From Saprospiraceae bacterium (GTDB lineage: Bacteria > Bacteroidota > Bacteroidia > Chitinophagales > Saprospiraceae), in contig JAIPBE010000018.1 of the NCBI GenBank assembly GCA_021738725.1, forward strand, positions 1 to 56,516: DNA of 56,516 nucleotides, in the 5' to 3' direction. The notes beneath the pieces were generated by a model. The model worked only from the letters and a program-made list of their open reading frames with translations. It was not told the origin of the DNA and did no database searches. Below, in pieces: positions 1-8,151 of the stretch. Position 1 is the first letter of the stretch, and the number at the start of each line of letters is the position of its first letter. Position numbers and translations under genes: made by a program.

Positions 1-34
1 GGTCTGACGGGCATGCCCGTCAGACCTTTTTTTT
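1..34 (+). terminator. Rho-independent terminator of an upstream gene
   Basis: A perfect 26-bp palindrome (1-26, arms GGTCTGACGGG and CCCGTCAGACC) is followed directly by eight T residues (27-34). This is a strong intrinsic terminator on the plus strand. The gene it serves lies outside the window. It also separates that gene from the convergent rnpB. Confidence 0.85.
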
Positions 35-68
35 GGGCTCATCTATCAACCCCACGCAATGGCCAATC

Positions 69-90
69 AAATCCGCCAGCTGGCGGATTT
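69..90. repeat. Perfect 22-bp palindrome beyond the rnpB 3' end
   Basis: The arms AAATCCGCC and GGCGGATTT flank AGCT, giving a perfect dyad 15 bp beyond the 3' end of RNase P RNA. No clear T-tract follows it on the minus strand, although a short run of T lies between P1 and the hairpin. It may help end rnpB transcription or 3' processing; the role is inferred from position only. Confidence 0.5.
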
Positions 91-104
91 TGATTCAAGA
101 AAAA

Positions 105-508
105 GTGTCGCCGGCCGATAAGCCGGATTCTGTTTCCGCCCGAAGGCGAAACCCTGTCATTTATCTGCTTCCGCCATCACTGACGGAATGAAGCTGCCTA
201 CCCCTCCGGGCTCCACCGAAGTGGAACAAGCCGAGCCGGCCTGTCCGAAGACCCGGATGTACATGGCATTTCAACCCACAAGGTTTATCCCACCACCGGA
301 TTACTCCGAGGATGCGTGTGCTCTTACCACACGATTTCACCCTTACCTCCTGCCAGAAGACAGGATCGGCGGTATGTTTCTGTGACCCGATCTGTACCCC
401 AGCGCCTTCGCGCTAAAGCCCCAGCGGTTAGCTGGTGTGGTGCTCTGCGTTGTCCGGACTTTCCTCCCCGAACCTGAAATTCGAGGCGACAGAGTGGCCG
501 ACGACACA
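105..508 (-). ncRNA. rnpB: RNase P RNA, bacterial type A-like
   Basis: This is the catalytic RNA of ribonuclease P, which cuts the 5' leader from precursor tRNAs together with RnpA protein. On the minus strand the hallmark GGAGGAAAGTCCGGAC (near 475-460) opens the conserved core, GTAAGAGCACAC lies in the middle, and ACAGAATCCGGCTTAT closes the 3' end (near 130-115). The ends were set by helix P1: GTGTCGTCGGCC at 507-496 pairs with GGCCGGCGACAC at 116-105, with one G-U pair. The length of about 404 nt is normal for bacterial RNase P RNA. The 5' end sits three bases after a TATCTTTG promoter box. The short reading frames predicted across this stretch are spurious. Confidence 0.95.
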
Positions 509-509
509 T

Positions 510-517
510 CAAAGATA
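510..517 (-). promoter_or_regulatory. -7 promoter box of rnpB
   Basis: TATCTTTG on the minus strand matches the Bacteroidota -7 consensus TAnnTTTG. Helix P1 of the RNA begins three bases downstream, so the start of transcription and the mature 5' end nearly coincide. Confidence 0.65.
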
Positions 518-641
518 CACCCTTCACCAGTGCGCCACGCGATCAGGAGCGGCTCGAACAGGGTAAATATCGTCCCTGGGAAGATGGGAATGTTCTTCAA
601 ATGCGGATGTTCCGCTTATTTTGGGGGCAAAACAAGCACTT

Positions 642-1889
642 ATGGAGCCGGTATTGACGAATGATGCAGTGGTTTTGGGACTTCTCATGACCATCCTGGC
701 CCTGATCATGTGGACGTCCCGAAGCATCAAACCTTTCTGGAAAAAATTCTATACCTACATCCCGGCCCTCCTTCTCTGCTACTTTTTACCAGCCCTGCTG
801 AACTGGCCTCTTGGTTGGGTATCCGGTGAGGATTCCAACCTGTATTTTGTCGCCTCGCGCTACTTGTTGCCGGCTTCCCTGATCCTGCTTTGTCTGAGCA
901 TCGACTTTAAGGCCATCCTCAATCTGGGACCGAAAGCACTGATCATGTTCCTGACCGGCACCCTGGGCGTCATCCTGGGTGGACCTGTCGCGATCCTGAC
1001 CATCACCACCTTCTTTCCCGATCTGTTGAATGTTTCTCCCGATGAGCTCTGGAAAGGATTGGCCACTGTGGCGGGAAGCTGGATCGGTGGTGGAGCCAAC
1101 CAGACAGCCATGAAAGAAGTCTTTGAGGTCGGAGACAACCTCTTTGGCAGTATGTTGGTCGTCGATATCATTGTCGCCAATATCTGGATGGGATTCCTGC
1201 TCTATGGGGCCAATATCAATCAGCGTATCGACAAATGGCTGAAGGCTGATTCGTCTGCCATTGAGGACCTCAAAAAAAGAGTAGAAGACTATCGCAGCAG
1301 CATTGCGAAAATGCCGACCACTTACAGCCTGTTTCTGATTGCGGCGGTCGGCTTTGGTGGGACAGGTTTAGCACATTTCGGAGCAGACCTCATCACGCCG
1401 GCACTCAGTGTGTATGAAGAGTCGCTCAAGGCAATAGGTATGCATTCTTTGTTGTCCAATTTCTTCTGGTTGGTCGTCATTTCTACCTCCTTCGGATTGA
1501 TCCTGTCCTTTACCAGGGCGCGCAGCCTGGAAGGAGTGGGTGCCAGCCAATGGGGTTCATTATTTATCTACGTCCTGGTGGCCACCATTGGGATGAAGAT
1601 GAATCTGAAAGAAGTGTTTAGCCATCTCGGCCTCTTTGCCATAGGCCTTCTCTGGATGTTGATCCATGCCGGAATTATGATCCTGGTGGCAAAGTTGATC
1701 AAAGCACCATTCTTCTTTCTGGCGGTTGGTAGTCAGGCAAATATCGGAGGTGCTGCATCTGCACCAGTTGTGGCCTCAGCTTTTAGTCCCAGTCTGGCAC
1801 CAGTCGGTGTTCTGTTGGCTGTCCTAGGGTATGCTTTGGGCACGTATGGCGCATTGATTTGTGCCTGGTTGATGCAAGCTTCCGTATAG
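642..1889 (+). CDS. DUF819 family integral membrane protein
   Basis: This 415-residue, strongly hydrophobic protein resembles the DUF819 (YjcL-like) family, a group of multi-pass inner-membrane proteins of unknown substrate, possibly transporters. Around ten membrane segments can be traced. A central soluble loop (about residues 195-230) is rich in Lys, Asp and Arg. Glycine-rich stretches such as GSWIGGGANQTAMKE (near 150) and GSQANIGGAASAPVVASAF (near 365) look like the conserved substrate-path motifs of the family. The ATG at 642 (MEPVLTND) was preferred to the in-frame TTG at 621. It stands alone, between rnpB on the other strand and a degraded TPR gene. Family assignment is from recall of the pattern, and the function is not known. 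Confidence 0.85.
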   Translation: MEPVLTNDAVVLGLLMTILALIMWTSRSIKPFWKKFYTYIPALLLCYFLPALLNWPLGWVSGEDSNLYFVASRYLLPASLILLCLSIDFKAILNLGPKALIMFLTGTLGVILGGPVAILTITTFFPDLLNVSPDELWKGLATVAGSWIGGGANQTAMKEVFEVGDNLFGSMLVVDIIVANIWMGFLLYGANINQRIDKWLKADSSAIEDLKKRVEDYRSSIAKMPTTYSLFLIAAVGFGGTGLAHFGADLITPALSVYEESLKAIGMHSLLSNFFWLVVISTSFGLILSFTRARSLEGVGASQWGSLFIYVLVATIGMKMNLKEVFSHLGLFAIGLLWMLIHAGIMILVAKLIKAPFFFLAVGSQANIGGAASAPVVASAFSPSLAPVGVLLAVLGYALGTYGALICAWLMQASV

Positions 1890-1933
1890 GTCCTTCTGCC
1901 GATTGTACGGCTTCAATATGTCTGTCAGCCCCA

Positions 1934-1956
1934 CCAGAAATTTCACTAATTTCTGG
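1934..1956 (+). terminator. Possible weak hairpin terminator after the DUF819 gene
   Basis: CCAGAAATT and AATTTCTGG form a 9-bp stem with a 5-nt loop, 45 bp after the DUF819 stop codon. The T-rich stretch (TTCCTTTTTG) begins only about 13 nt later, so it is not a classic terminator. Support is weak. Confidence 0.3.
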
Positions 1957-1979
1957 CACCTTACAAACTTCCTTTTTGA

Positions 1980-2516
1980 GGCCAACATCTCCGGAATGCG
2001 ATCACCAGCGACCCATCCAATCTGTCTGCATTTATCAATTTAGTCTTTATCTACATCTTTTCCGGGGAGTGGAGTAAGGCCGAATAGCAATTCCGTGAAG
2101 TGGTTGAGCTGGATTCTCTCGCATTGGTAGGTAGCCCAACGCTCTGGGCCACTTGGCTATACAATTGCGGCATATTGAGAAATCGGCAAGGCCAGTATGC
2201 AAAAGCCACCCCTGATTTTCAAGCGTTGATCGCACTGGAACCTCAAAACGGTCAGGCCTGTTCCAGACTTGTTGAGTCACTGATCCGGGAAGGTCGACAT
2301 ATTGAAGCCCAAGAACTGGCAGACAGGGCCATCCAATTGACGCCACAAAGTGTCACGGCCCATTATCATCATAGCCTCCTGGACGGGCATAACGGTCGGA
2401 TCGATTCCGCATGTGCCCACCTGGAAAAAGCGCTCCGAATGGGATGGACCGATCAGGACGCTGTTTCTCATGATCCGGAATTGTCCGCCTTGCGGGCACA
2501 GTCCGACCGATGGTAA
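1980..2516 (+). pseudogene. TPR-repeat protein remnant with internal amber stop
   Basis: The open stretch from GTG 2100 to 2516 (138 codons) encodes tetratricopeptide repeats, for example QYAKATPDFQALIALEP and HIEAQELADRAIQLTP. In the same frame upstream of TAG at 2085-2087 the sequence continues as further TPR-like residues: NAITSDPSNLSAFINL, then FSGEWSKAE, stop, QFREVVELDS. The amber codon thus interrupts one TPR helix pair. The frame is open back to TGA 1977-1979, and no signal peptide or ATG start is visible. The simplest reading is a decayed gene that lost its N-terminus and gained a nonsense mutation. Less likely, the GTG 2100 product is expressed as a small TPR protein. The C-terminus ends normally with an Asp-rich, Leu-containing tail typical of TPR proteins. 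Confidence 0.7.
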
Positions 2517-2728
2517 TCTGTGCTCAAATTATTTGTCCTGAACAGATAGTGCCTCACCTTGTGGCCAATACAGAGATAGCCTTCGCAGACCGATCTCCTG
2601 GTTATTTCAAAGAGGCCTGCAAACATCTGGAAATTCGGATCGAATGCACGGGAATTGGTAACTTCCCATCCTGTCCAAGGTTACAGGATAGATAACACCC
2701 ATCACTTACCCCAAGAAAAACAATCAAC

Positions 2729-3376
2729 ATGCGCTTAACGACCGTATTTCGGATCTCAACTTTGATCGTTCTACTCTGTGCGTTTGGTCTTACCATTCTG
2801 AATGCCCAAAACCGACCTCCAAAGACCACCTTGAAAGGAGCAGAAATGTACAAAGATCCGGACATTCAGAATATCCCGTATTGCGATCAGATCATCCCTC
2901 GTATCACAAAGGACCTGCAACGTAAAGCCGATTCCAGCTGTGAAACACAGGAATCCTGTATCCTTTGTCTGGAGCGCGAATCCCGTCATCCATTGTATTC
3001 TACTGTCTTTATGCAGCCAGATCCAGCGGTATGCTCCTCTGTAGGTGTATCGACTCAGGCTGTTGTCGACTCAGAGCGAAAAACATTTTCAGGAGGTGAC
3101 CGCCCGACCCCTCCCTTCCAGGCCGAGATCCTGCAATCCGTCTGTGTCAATGGCGGAAATACCCTGGATGTCTATGTCCTCGGGAATGGTATTGACCGCA
3201 ACTACAAAAAAGATGCGTTCAACTTTCTATGGACGGTGGATGGCAACAAAGCCGGCCATACCCAGCGGATCGACTGTGCCTGTGGCAATAATGCCGAAGT
3301 CCGAATCACGAATGCTGCAACAGGTCAATCGATCACCAAGCGTGTGAAGTTGCGTCCCTGTATGACCAACGAATAA
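2729..3376 (+). CDS. Secreted Cys-rich protein with PKD/Ig-like C-terminus
   Basis: This is a 215-residue protein of unknown function. Residues 1-26 form a signal peptide with a long hydrophobic core, probably cut after NAQ. The mature part carries nine cysteines, in pairs such as SSCETQESC and DCAC, which suggests disulfides outside the cytoplasm. The C-terminal third (about 125-210) contains FLWTVDG, a motif like those of PKD or Ig-like beta-sandwich domains. The gene stands alone and is convergent with the lipoprotein gene at 3449, sharing a bidirectional terminator. No enzyme motif is visible. Confidence 0.75.
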   Translation: MRLTTVFRISTLIVLLCAFGLTILNAQNRPPKTTLKGAEMYKDPDIQNIPYCDQIIPRITKDLQRKADSSCETQESCILCLERESRHPLYSTVFMQPDPAVCSSVGVSTQAVVDSERKTFSGGDRPTPPFQAEILQSVCVNGGNTLDVYVLGNGIDRNYKKDAFNFLWTVDGNKAGHTQRIDCACGNNAEVRITNAATGQSITKRVKLRPCMTNE

Positions 3377-3400
3377 CCACTCTTTGTTGACGGAAAAGAG

Positions 3401-3436
3401 AAAAGGGCCTTCCGATCGGAAGGCCCTTTTTTGTTT
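3401..3436. terminator. Bidirectional terminator between convergent genes
   Basis: A perfect 30-bp palindrome (3401-3430, arms AAAAGGGCCTTCCGA and TCGGAAGGCCCTTTT) ends in T6 on the plus strand and has A4 at the other side, so it can end transcription of the secreted protein gene on the plus strand and of the lipoprotein gene on the minus strand. Confidence 0.85.
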
Positions 3437-3448
3437 AACAGTCGCCGG

Positions 3449-3805
3449 TCAGTCATCATACCCCAGCAGCGAATGCAACATGGCCTCCCATTGAGGGCAT
3501 TGCCTGTCCAACTCGGCTTTCAAACCGTTTTCAGGCCAGGCGGACAAATCCGAAGGTAGACATGCATCCAGACAGTCCGCTACATGCTGACTCATTTGAT
3601 TCAGGTCCATCATGATCTCCATGGCTTCTTCCTGCGTGCCATGATCCAGGGTGATAACCAACTGTTGGTTGAGGGAATCGATAGGTTGCAAGCATGCACA
3701 AATACGTTGTGCATCCTGTGCCGGTGCCATGGTGTTTTCACAGGCAAATCCCACAAACATGATGGTAATCAAATAACTGACGAGTGACAGAAAGGATATT
3801 CTCAT
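3449..3805 (-). CDS. Small putative lipoprotein
   Basis: The ATG at 3805 gives 118 residues starting [12 protein letters not shown], with a hydrophobic signal ending in VGFAC, a usable lipobox with the lipidated Cys at about residue 22. The mature part is acidic and helical, with several Cys residues (CACLQ, CLDAC, QC) and no recognised domain. Its start overlaps the stop of the upstream M23 peptidase gene by four bases (ATGA), so the two are translated from one mRNA. Coupling to a peptidase suggests an envelope role, but this is inference. The longer frame starting at 3946 runs into the peptidase gene and lacks the signal peptide at its start. Confidence 0.75.
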   Translation of the reverse strand: MRISFLSLVSYLITIMFVGFACENTMAPAQDAQRICACLQPIDSLNQQLVITLDHGTQEEAMEIMMDLNQMSQHVADCLDACLPSDLSAWPENGLKAELDRQCPQWEAMLHSLLGYDD

Positions 3806-4470
3806 GAGGCAAAAATGATCAATTGCATTGGATCCGGACATTGGGTTGCCCAAGAGAGCCGTTCTTCCAGTGCCGCAACACCAGGAAAATCGCCAGTATG
3901 CTCTCCTATATCTAATATCACCTGAAAATGGAGATGGGGCACCCATCCACCATTCTCATGCGGTTCCCCCAAATGACAGAAAGCCGTGCCAGCCGGGATG
4001 ATATCACCCGGGGACCAATGAAGATCCGTCTTGGAAAGGTGGCCATATAAGGTCCAGAAAGGACCTTCGCTTGTTTCGTGTTGAAGAATGATCGTCGCCC
4101 CATAATCCAGAGGCTGAGCATTCATGGCCAGGCTGTGCACGATACCATCCAGAGGTGTAAACACCTTTTGTCCGGCATGGGCCCATAGATCAACACCCAG
4201 GTGTAAAGAGCGATCAACAGTCCCTTCGAGAAAATGAGGGGACGCACGATATATGCCCCGATGTTCGAGATACCCACCCCATCCAAGCGTTCCATTCCCC
4301 GCATCTATGGCCTTCCAGATCGCGGTATGCAGTTCTTGTTGATCTGCAAGATCGACTCCTTTTAACACCTCACCTGTCACGCTGAGATCCAGATGCACAG
4401 CATCCTCTTTTTTGAAGGACTGTCCCATCACGGGGTAAAGAGGCGATGGCAAAGAGAATGGAAGCGACAT
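3802..4470 (-). CDS. M23-family peptidoglycan metallopeptidase
   Basis: M23 (LytM-type) enzymes cut peptide cross-links in peptidoglycan using one zinc ion. Starting at ATG 4470 the product has 222 residues. The zinc ligands are visible: H and D in HLGVDLWA (near 127-131) and HLHF (near 180), and the LYGHLS motif supplies the catalytic His. No signal peptide is evident, since the N-terminus [16 protein letters not shown] is short and only weakly hydrophobic. The protein may be exported in another way or act on recycled material. The start is supported by a minus-strand TACCTTTG box five bases upstream. It is the first gene of an operon with the lipoprotein at 3449 and diverges from aat. Confidence 0.85.
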   Translation of the reverse strand: MSLPFSLPSPLYPVMGQSFKKEDAVHLDLSVTGEVLKGVDLADQQELHTAIWKAIDAGNGTLGWGGYLEHRGIYRASPHFLEGTVDRSLHLGVDLWAHAGQKVFTPLDGIVHSLAMNAQPLDYGATIILQHETSEGPFWTLYGHLSKTDLHWSPGDIIPAGTAFCHLGEPHENGGWVPHLHFQVILDIGEHTGDFPGVAALEERLSWATQCPDPMQLIIFAS

Positions 4471-4474
4471 AGGA

Positions 4475-4482
4475 CAAAGGTA
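4475..4482 (-). promoter_or_regulatory. -7 promoter box of the M23/lipoprotein operon
   Basis: TACCTTTG on the minus strand is a perfect TAnnTTTG element. Only four bases separate it from the ATG at 4470, so transcription should begin at or next to the start codon, giving a leaderless or nearly leaderless mRNA. Confidence 0.65.
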
Positions 4483-4545
4483 CAGGATGAAGTGGTTGCA
4501 GGTGAATCCTTTGCGAATAGCGAGAAAAGCCGATCTTTCCTCTGC

Positions 4546-5247
4546 ATGCCGGTATACCGCCTCGATGACCGACTTCTGTTTCCCAACCCTCGACTCGCCG
4601 GTGAGGAGGGTTTGCTTGCCGTGGGGGGTGATCTTCGCCCGGAACGCCTCCTTCTGGCTTATGAAAACGGCATTTTCCCCTGGTTCAACGCTGGAGAACC
4701 TCCCTTGTGGTGGAGCCCTGACCCACGATATGTGCTTTTTCCCGATCAATTAAACGTCAGTAAAAGCATGCGCACCCTGTTGCGTCAAAAGGCTTTCCGG
4801 GTGACGTGTGATCTAAACTTTCCAGCGGTGATCCGGGCTTGCGCTCAACCTTCTCTTGGCCGGAATGAATCTGGCACCTGGATCACGACTGAGATGGAAG
4901 AAGCTTATATCGAACTGCATCGGATCGGATATGCACATAGTGTAGAGGTCTGGCATGAAAAGTTACTTGTAGGTGGCCTTTACGGCATCAGCATGGGGCA
5001 GGTCTTTTTCGGAGAAAGCATGTTTACACGGCAGCCGAATGCTTCCAAATATGGGTTCATTCACCTGGTCAACCAACTGGCTGCATGGAGATTTCAACTC
5101 ATCGACTGCCAGCAGGGCACTCGCCATCTGATCAGTCTTGGGGCTGTCCCCATGCCCCGAGAAAAATTCCTTCAGGTCTTGCATGATCAGGATCACACCC
5201 TGACCAAGAGAGGGTTATGGGTTTTCGATCATAGACATTCCGGGTAG
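4546..5247 (+). CDS. aat: Leucyl/phenylalanyl-tRNA-protein transferase
   Basis: Aat moves Leu or Phe from its tRNA to the N-terminus of proteins starting with Arg or Lys, which marks them for ClpS/ClpAP degradation (N-end rule). The 233-residue product starts at ATG 4546 ([15 protein letters not shown]), the usual length for the family. The signature is complete: [28 protein letters not shown] near residues 40-60, [15 protein letters not shown] near 165, and LIDCQ with HLISLGA near the C-terminus. The frame remains open far upstream, but that part overlaps the divergent M23 gene and is not conserved-looking. It sits between two M23 peptidase genes with no evident functional link. Confidence 0.95.
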   Translation: MPVYRLDDRLLFPNPRLAGEEGLLAVGGDLRPERLLLAYENGIFPWFNAGEPPLWWSPDPRYVLFPDQLNVSKSMRTLLRQKAFRVTCDLNFPAVIRACAQPSLGRNESGTWITTEMEEAYIELHRIGYAHSVEVWHEKLLVGGLYGISMGQVFFGESMFTRQPNASKYGFIHLVNQLAAWRFQLIDCQQGTRHLISLGAVPMPREKFLQVLHDQDHTLTKRGLWVFDHRHSG

Positions 5248-5284
5248 AGGACATGCTTTGCAGGCATGGCTCGATGCCACTTGG

Positions 5285-5292
5285 TATCTTCG
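5285..5292 (+). promoter_or_regulatory. -7 promoter box of the second M23 gene
   Basis: TATCTTCG fits the TAnnTTTG element with C for one T. It lies seven bases before ATG 5300 and thereby supports that start over the TTG at 5258. Confidence 0.5.
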
Positions 5293-5299
5293 CTGTATC

Positions 5300-6988
5300 A
5301 TGGTTCGACATTTTACCATTCTGATCTTCTTAGGGGTCTATAGCATTTCCAATGTGGTAGGCCAGACATTGGGTTCTCCGATCAAACATCCATTGGTGCT
5401 AACTGGAGGGTTTGGTGAATTGCGACCAGACCATTTCCATGCAGGAGTTGACCTTCGGTCAAAGAATGGACAGGCCGGTGATCCGATCCTGGCCACAGGC
5501 GCCGGCTTTATCAGCAGGGCCATCATCCAGCGAGATGGATATGGACGAGCCCTTTACATTCAACATCCGGATGGCCGAACAACCCTGTATGCGCATTTGT
5601 CAGCCTTTATGCCCATTCTCCAGGCCCATGTGGATACCATAAGATATGCCTCCAGGAGGGAGGAGATTGATCTCGTGTTTGAAGCGGGTCAATTCCCGGT
5701 CGTCCGTGGACAGATCCTCGGGACGATGGGAAAAACGGGCCGAGCCAATGGCGTGCATCTTCACTATGAGGTTCGCGACAAAAACATTCACATTGCTCTG
5801 GACCCCGTTCAGAACGGGTTGCAGATCAGAGATCGAATACCGCCCGTTTTTCGAGGTTTGAAATTTTATGCCCTGGATGATAAACTGCTCCCTCTTTTTG
5901 AAACAGAGGTCACCCCCTTGCGCAGGGGGAAGGCCTTCAGAATAAAAGGTGACACCATCCAACTTGGGGCGTGGCGTGTTGGACTAGGTATTTCTGTTCA
6001 GGATCAGATCGCTGAAAATCGATTCAGAACCGGCATCCAACGAATGACCATTTCGGTGGATGATGAGCTTGTCTATTCCTTTGTCATTGATCGGGTAGAT
6101 TTCCATCTCAATCGATATATCAATGCGCATCTGGATTATAGCGAATGGGTCCGCACCGGTCGAGGTTTTCATCGATGCTATCAAATCCCTGGCAATCGGC
6201 TACCCTTCTATCCGGAAATGAAAAAGGCTGGTTTGATCACCTTGAGTCAGAACAAGGCCCGCAAGGTGGTGATTCAGATTTCGGATGCATCTGGCAATAA
6301 AAGTGAGCTCTTGTTCTGGATCAAACGGGCTTCAGAAATGAAGGATCCGCCTCCCCGTCTGTTCCAATATCGGATACCGTTCGGGGAGTCTTTTAGCCAT
6401 TCGGATCAGGATATTCGATTAAGTATTCCCGCCGGAGCTTTCTACGAGACGATCTTTTTCCAATTTTCCCGCCAGGAATCAGAAGACGGGGAGGTATTTT
6501 ATCAGATCCACAACCCGGAGACACCGTTACACCAATTCATGACCGTTGCAATACGCCTCCCGGAAACGACAGACGTCGCCCAGGAGAAGTGGATCGGCGT
6601 TCTGACAGACAATGCCCATCTGGTATCCTGTGGGGGTTACATCAAAGATGGTCAGGTTGTATTCAAGAGTCGCCAACTGGGCGCCTACCAATTGATGATC
6701 GATACTCTGGCTCCGGTCATCACTCCCCTACAGGAACGGCTTGAACCTGATGCCCTGAGCTGGTCATTCCGGATCAGAGACAATGTCCAGTCTGCCGACC
6801 ATATCCGCAACCTGAACTGGTCCATTTATCTGGATGGTCAATGGGTTCCTGGAGAGTGGTCGAATCAGGATGAGGTACTCACCATTCAATCGGATAAAAA
6901 GCTCCGAGTGAAGGCAAAAGATTTGGTGCTTGACGTCTGGGATGATCGCGGGAACCGATCACGATATCAAGGAAAAATCAATCATTGA
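5300..6988 (+). CDS. Secreted M23-family metallopeptidase with long C-terminal region
   Basis: The 562-residue product begins with a signal peptide (about 1-22, ending VVGQ), followed by an M23 domain at about 30-170. Zinc and catalytic residues are visible: HFHAGVDL (H47, D51), LYAHLS and HLHYEV. About 390 further residues contain beta-rich stretches without a recognised domain; this C-terminal part is typical of Bacteroidota M23 proteins. It probably remodels peptidoglycan in the periplasm. The ATG at 5300 was chosen because it starts the signal peptide and follows a TATCTTCG box. The gene follows aat after 52 bp and is followed by bcp after 41 bp. Confidence 0.88.
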   Translation: MVRHFTILIFLGVYSISNVVGQTLGSPIKHPLVLTGGFGELRPDHFHAGVDLRSKNGQAGDPILATGAGFISRAIIQRDGYGRALYIQHPDGRTTLYAHLSAFMPILQAHVDTIRYASRREEIDLVFEAGQFPVVRGQILGTMGKTGRANGVHLHYEVRDKNIHIALDPVQNGLQIRDRIPPVFRGLKFYALDDKLLPLFETEVTPLRRGKAFRIKGDTIQLGAWRVGLGISVQDQIAENRFRTGIQRMTISVDDELVYSFVIDRVDFHLNRYINAHLDYSEWVRTGRGFHRCYQIPGNRLPFYPEMKKAGLITLSQNKARKVVIQISDASGNKSELLFWIKRASEMKDPPPRLFQYRIPFGESFSHSDQDIRLSIPAGAFYETIFFQFSRQESEDGEVFYQIHNPETPLHQFMTVAIRLPETTDVAQEKWIGVLTDNAHLVSCGGYIKDGQVVFKSRQLGAYQLMIDTLAPVITPLQERLEPDALSWSFRIRDNVQSADHIRNLNWSIYLDGQWVPGEWSNQDEVLTIQSDKKLRVKAKDLVLDVWDDRGNRSRYQGKINH

Positions 6989-7029
6989 ACCAACAGCAGT
7001 CCGAGCCTGTTATTCCAAAAACAATCTAT

Positions 7030-7500
7030 ATGAGCCATTTGAAAGCTGGAGACCTCGCTCCGTCATTCAGTGCCCCCAATGAAAAGGGAGAGGTCCTTTC
7101 TCTGGACCAATTCAAAGGGAAAAAACTGGTCCTATACTTCTACCCAAAGGACGATACTCCCGGTTGCACTGCAGAAGCATGCAGTATCCGGGATAACTAT
7201 AATCGGTTTCTGAACAACGGATATGCTGTGCTGGGGGTCAGTCCGGATAAGGAATCAAAGCATCAAAAATTCATCGACAAATATGATCTGCCATTTTCCC
7301 TTCTGGCTGACCCGGAACATAAAATCCTGGAAGACTACGGCGTATGGGGAAAGAAAAAATTCATGGGCCGGGAGTATATGGGCGTCATTCGAACCACATT
7401 TGTCATCGATGAGCATGGACTGATCGAAGAAGTGATCAGCAAGGTGAACACGAAAGAACATGCCGATCAGATTTTTGATCTAATGGATGTCGCCTCCTGA
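7030..7500 (+). CDS. bcp: Thioredoxin-dependent peroxiredoxin (BCP type)
   Basis: BCP reduces hydrogen and organic peroxides and is regenerated by thioredoxin. From ATG 7030 the product has 156 residues, the usual length. The motif YPKDDTPGCTAEAC holds the peroxidatic Cys46 and the resolving Cys51, the CxxxxC spacing of E. coli-type BCP. GVSPDKESKHQKFIDKY and TFVIDEHG are further family hallmarks. The TTG at 6985 would overlap the previous gene and add a non-conserved leader, so the ATG is preferred. A thioredoxin that could reduce it is encoded at 19214. Confidence 0.95.
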   Translation: MSHLKAGDLAPSFSAPNEKGEVLSLDQFKGKKLVLYFYPKDDTPGCTAEACSIRDNYNRFLNNGYAVLGVSPDKESKHQKFIDKYDLPFSLLADPEHKILEDYGVWGKKKFMGREYMGVIRTTFVIDEHGLIEEVISKVNTKEHADQIFDLMDVAS

Positions 7501-7520
7501 CGAACGACTTGTAGATTCAT

Positions 7521-7554
7521 AAAAAAAGGGCTGCTTTCAAGCAGCCCTTTTTTT
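7521..7554. terminator. Bidirectional terminator between bcp and the W-repeat gene
   Basis: A7 plus GGGCTGCTT pair with AAGCAGCCC plus T7 around a TC loop. The A- and T-tracts on both sides make it functional in both directions between convergent genes. Confidence 0.85.
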
Positions 7555-7571
7555 ATGCAGGTGCATTCAGG

Positions 7572-8147
7572 TTACTTGGGAAGAATCATCAAAATGGGAA
7601 GAAAGACCATTCCCATTCTTGCAGCCACCGAAAAATCGGGATCCATTTCATCAATGATCACCCACTCGCGGGGGTCTCCTTCATAGGCAGTGAATACCTC
7701 AAACCGACCGACATCGCTCTTCTCGCGGAGCTCCCATTCTTCAGGTGTGTTGGCCCAACGGGTCAACCAGCTCAATTGAATATTGTCATCGTTGGTCAAT
7801 TCCCATTCTGTCGGGATATCTCGCCAGGTCTGGCGCATGGTGATAATCTCTGCACCTTCCTGAATCTGCCATTCGCTGAAATTATCCCGCCAGCGCGCAC
7901 GAATCTCTCCCGCGTGGTCACCAAAAGTATAATCCCAAAAAGAGAGGTCATACTGCATGGACCAGCGCATCTTGAGCGAACCCATCTCCACGCCTTCATC
8001 ATTCAGAATAACCCATTCTCTGAGGTCATCGGCCCAATGGGCATAAATGCCACCCATATTCTGTGCGCCCCCCTGGAGAGGTATCCAGAATAAGCAAAAA
8101 GCAAAAAGGCTAATGCAGAGGAAGCGGTGCAGATGGGATTTGATCAT
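7572..8147 (-). CDS. Secreted protein of tandem W-x-EW beta repeats
   Basis: The product from ATG 8147 has 191 residues. It has a signal peptide (1-29, ending GGAQ) and then six degenerate repeats of about 22-25 residues. Their shared core is a Trp or Tyr, a few polar residues and EW followed by I or L: WADDLREWVI, WRDNFSEWQI, WRDIPTEWEL, WANTPEEWEL and YEGDPREWVI; one unit (around SFWDYTF) is diverged. The alternation suggests beta-hairpins stacking aromatic residues. No family name is recognised. The C-terminus ends in a hydrophobic segment (MGMVFLPILMILP) that could be a beta strand or a membrane anchor. The gene follows DUF3127 by four bases on the same strand and is probably cotranscribed. 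Confidence 0.75.
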   Translation of the reverse strand: MIKSHLHRFLCISLFAFCLFWIPLQGGAQNMGGIYAHWADDLREWVILNDEGVEMGSLKMRWSMQYDLSFWDYTFGDHAGEIRARWRDNFSEWQIQEGAEIITMRQTWRDIPTEWELTNDDNIQLSWLTRWANTPEEWELREKSDVGRFEVFTAYEGDPREWVIIDEMDPDFSVAARMGMVFLPILMILPK

Positions 8148-8151
8148 GGTA

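Noticed and set aside
188-664. Several short open reading frames over 188-664 on both strands
   Set aside because: They lie across RNase P RNA and its promoter; the RNA explains the sequence conservation and P1 pairing defines its ends.
4393-4545. N-terminal extension of the aat frame
   Set aside because: It overlaps the divergent M23 gene and its promoter; the family starts at the [15 protein letters not shown] region.
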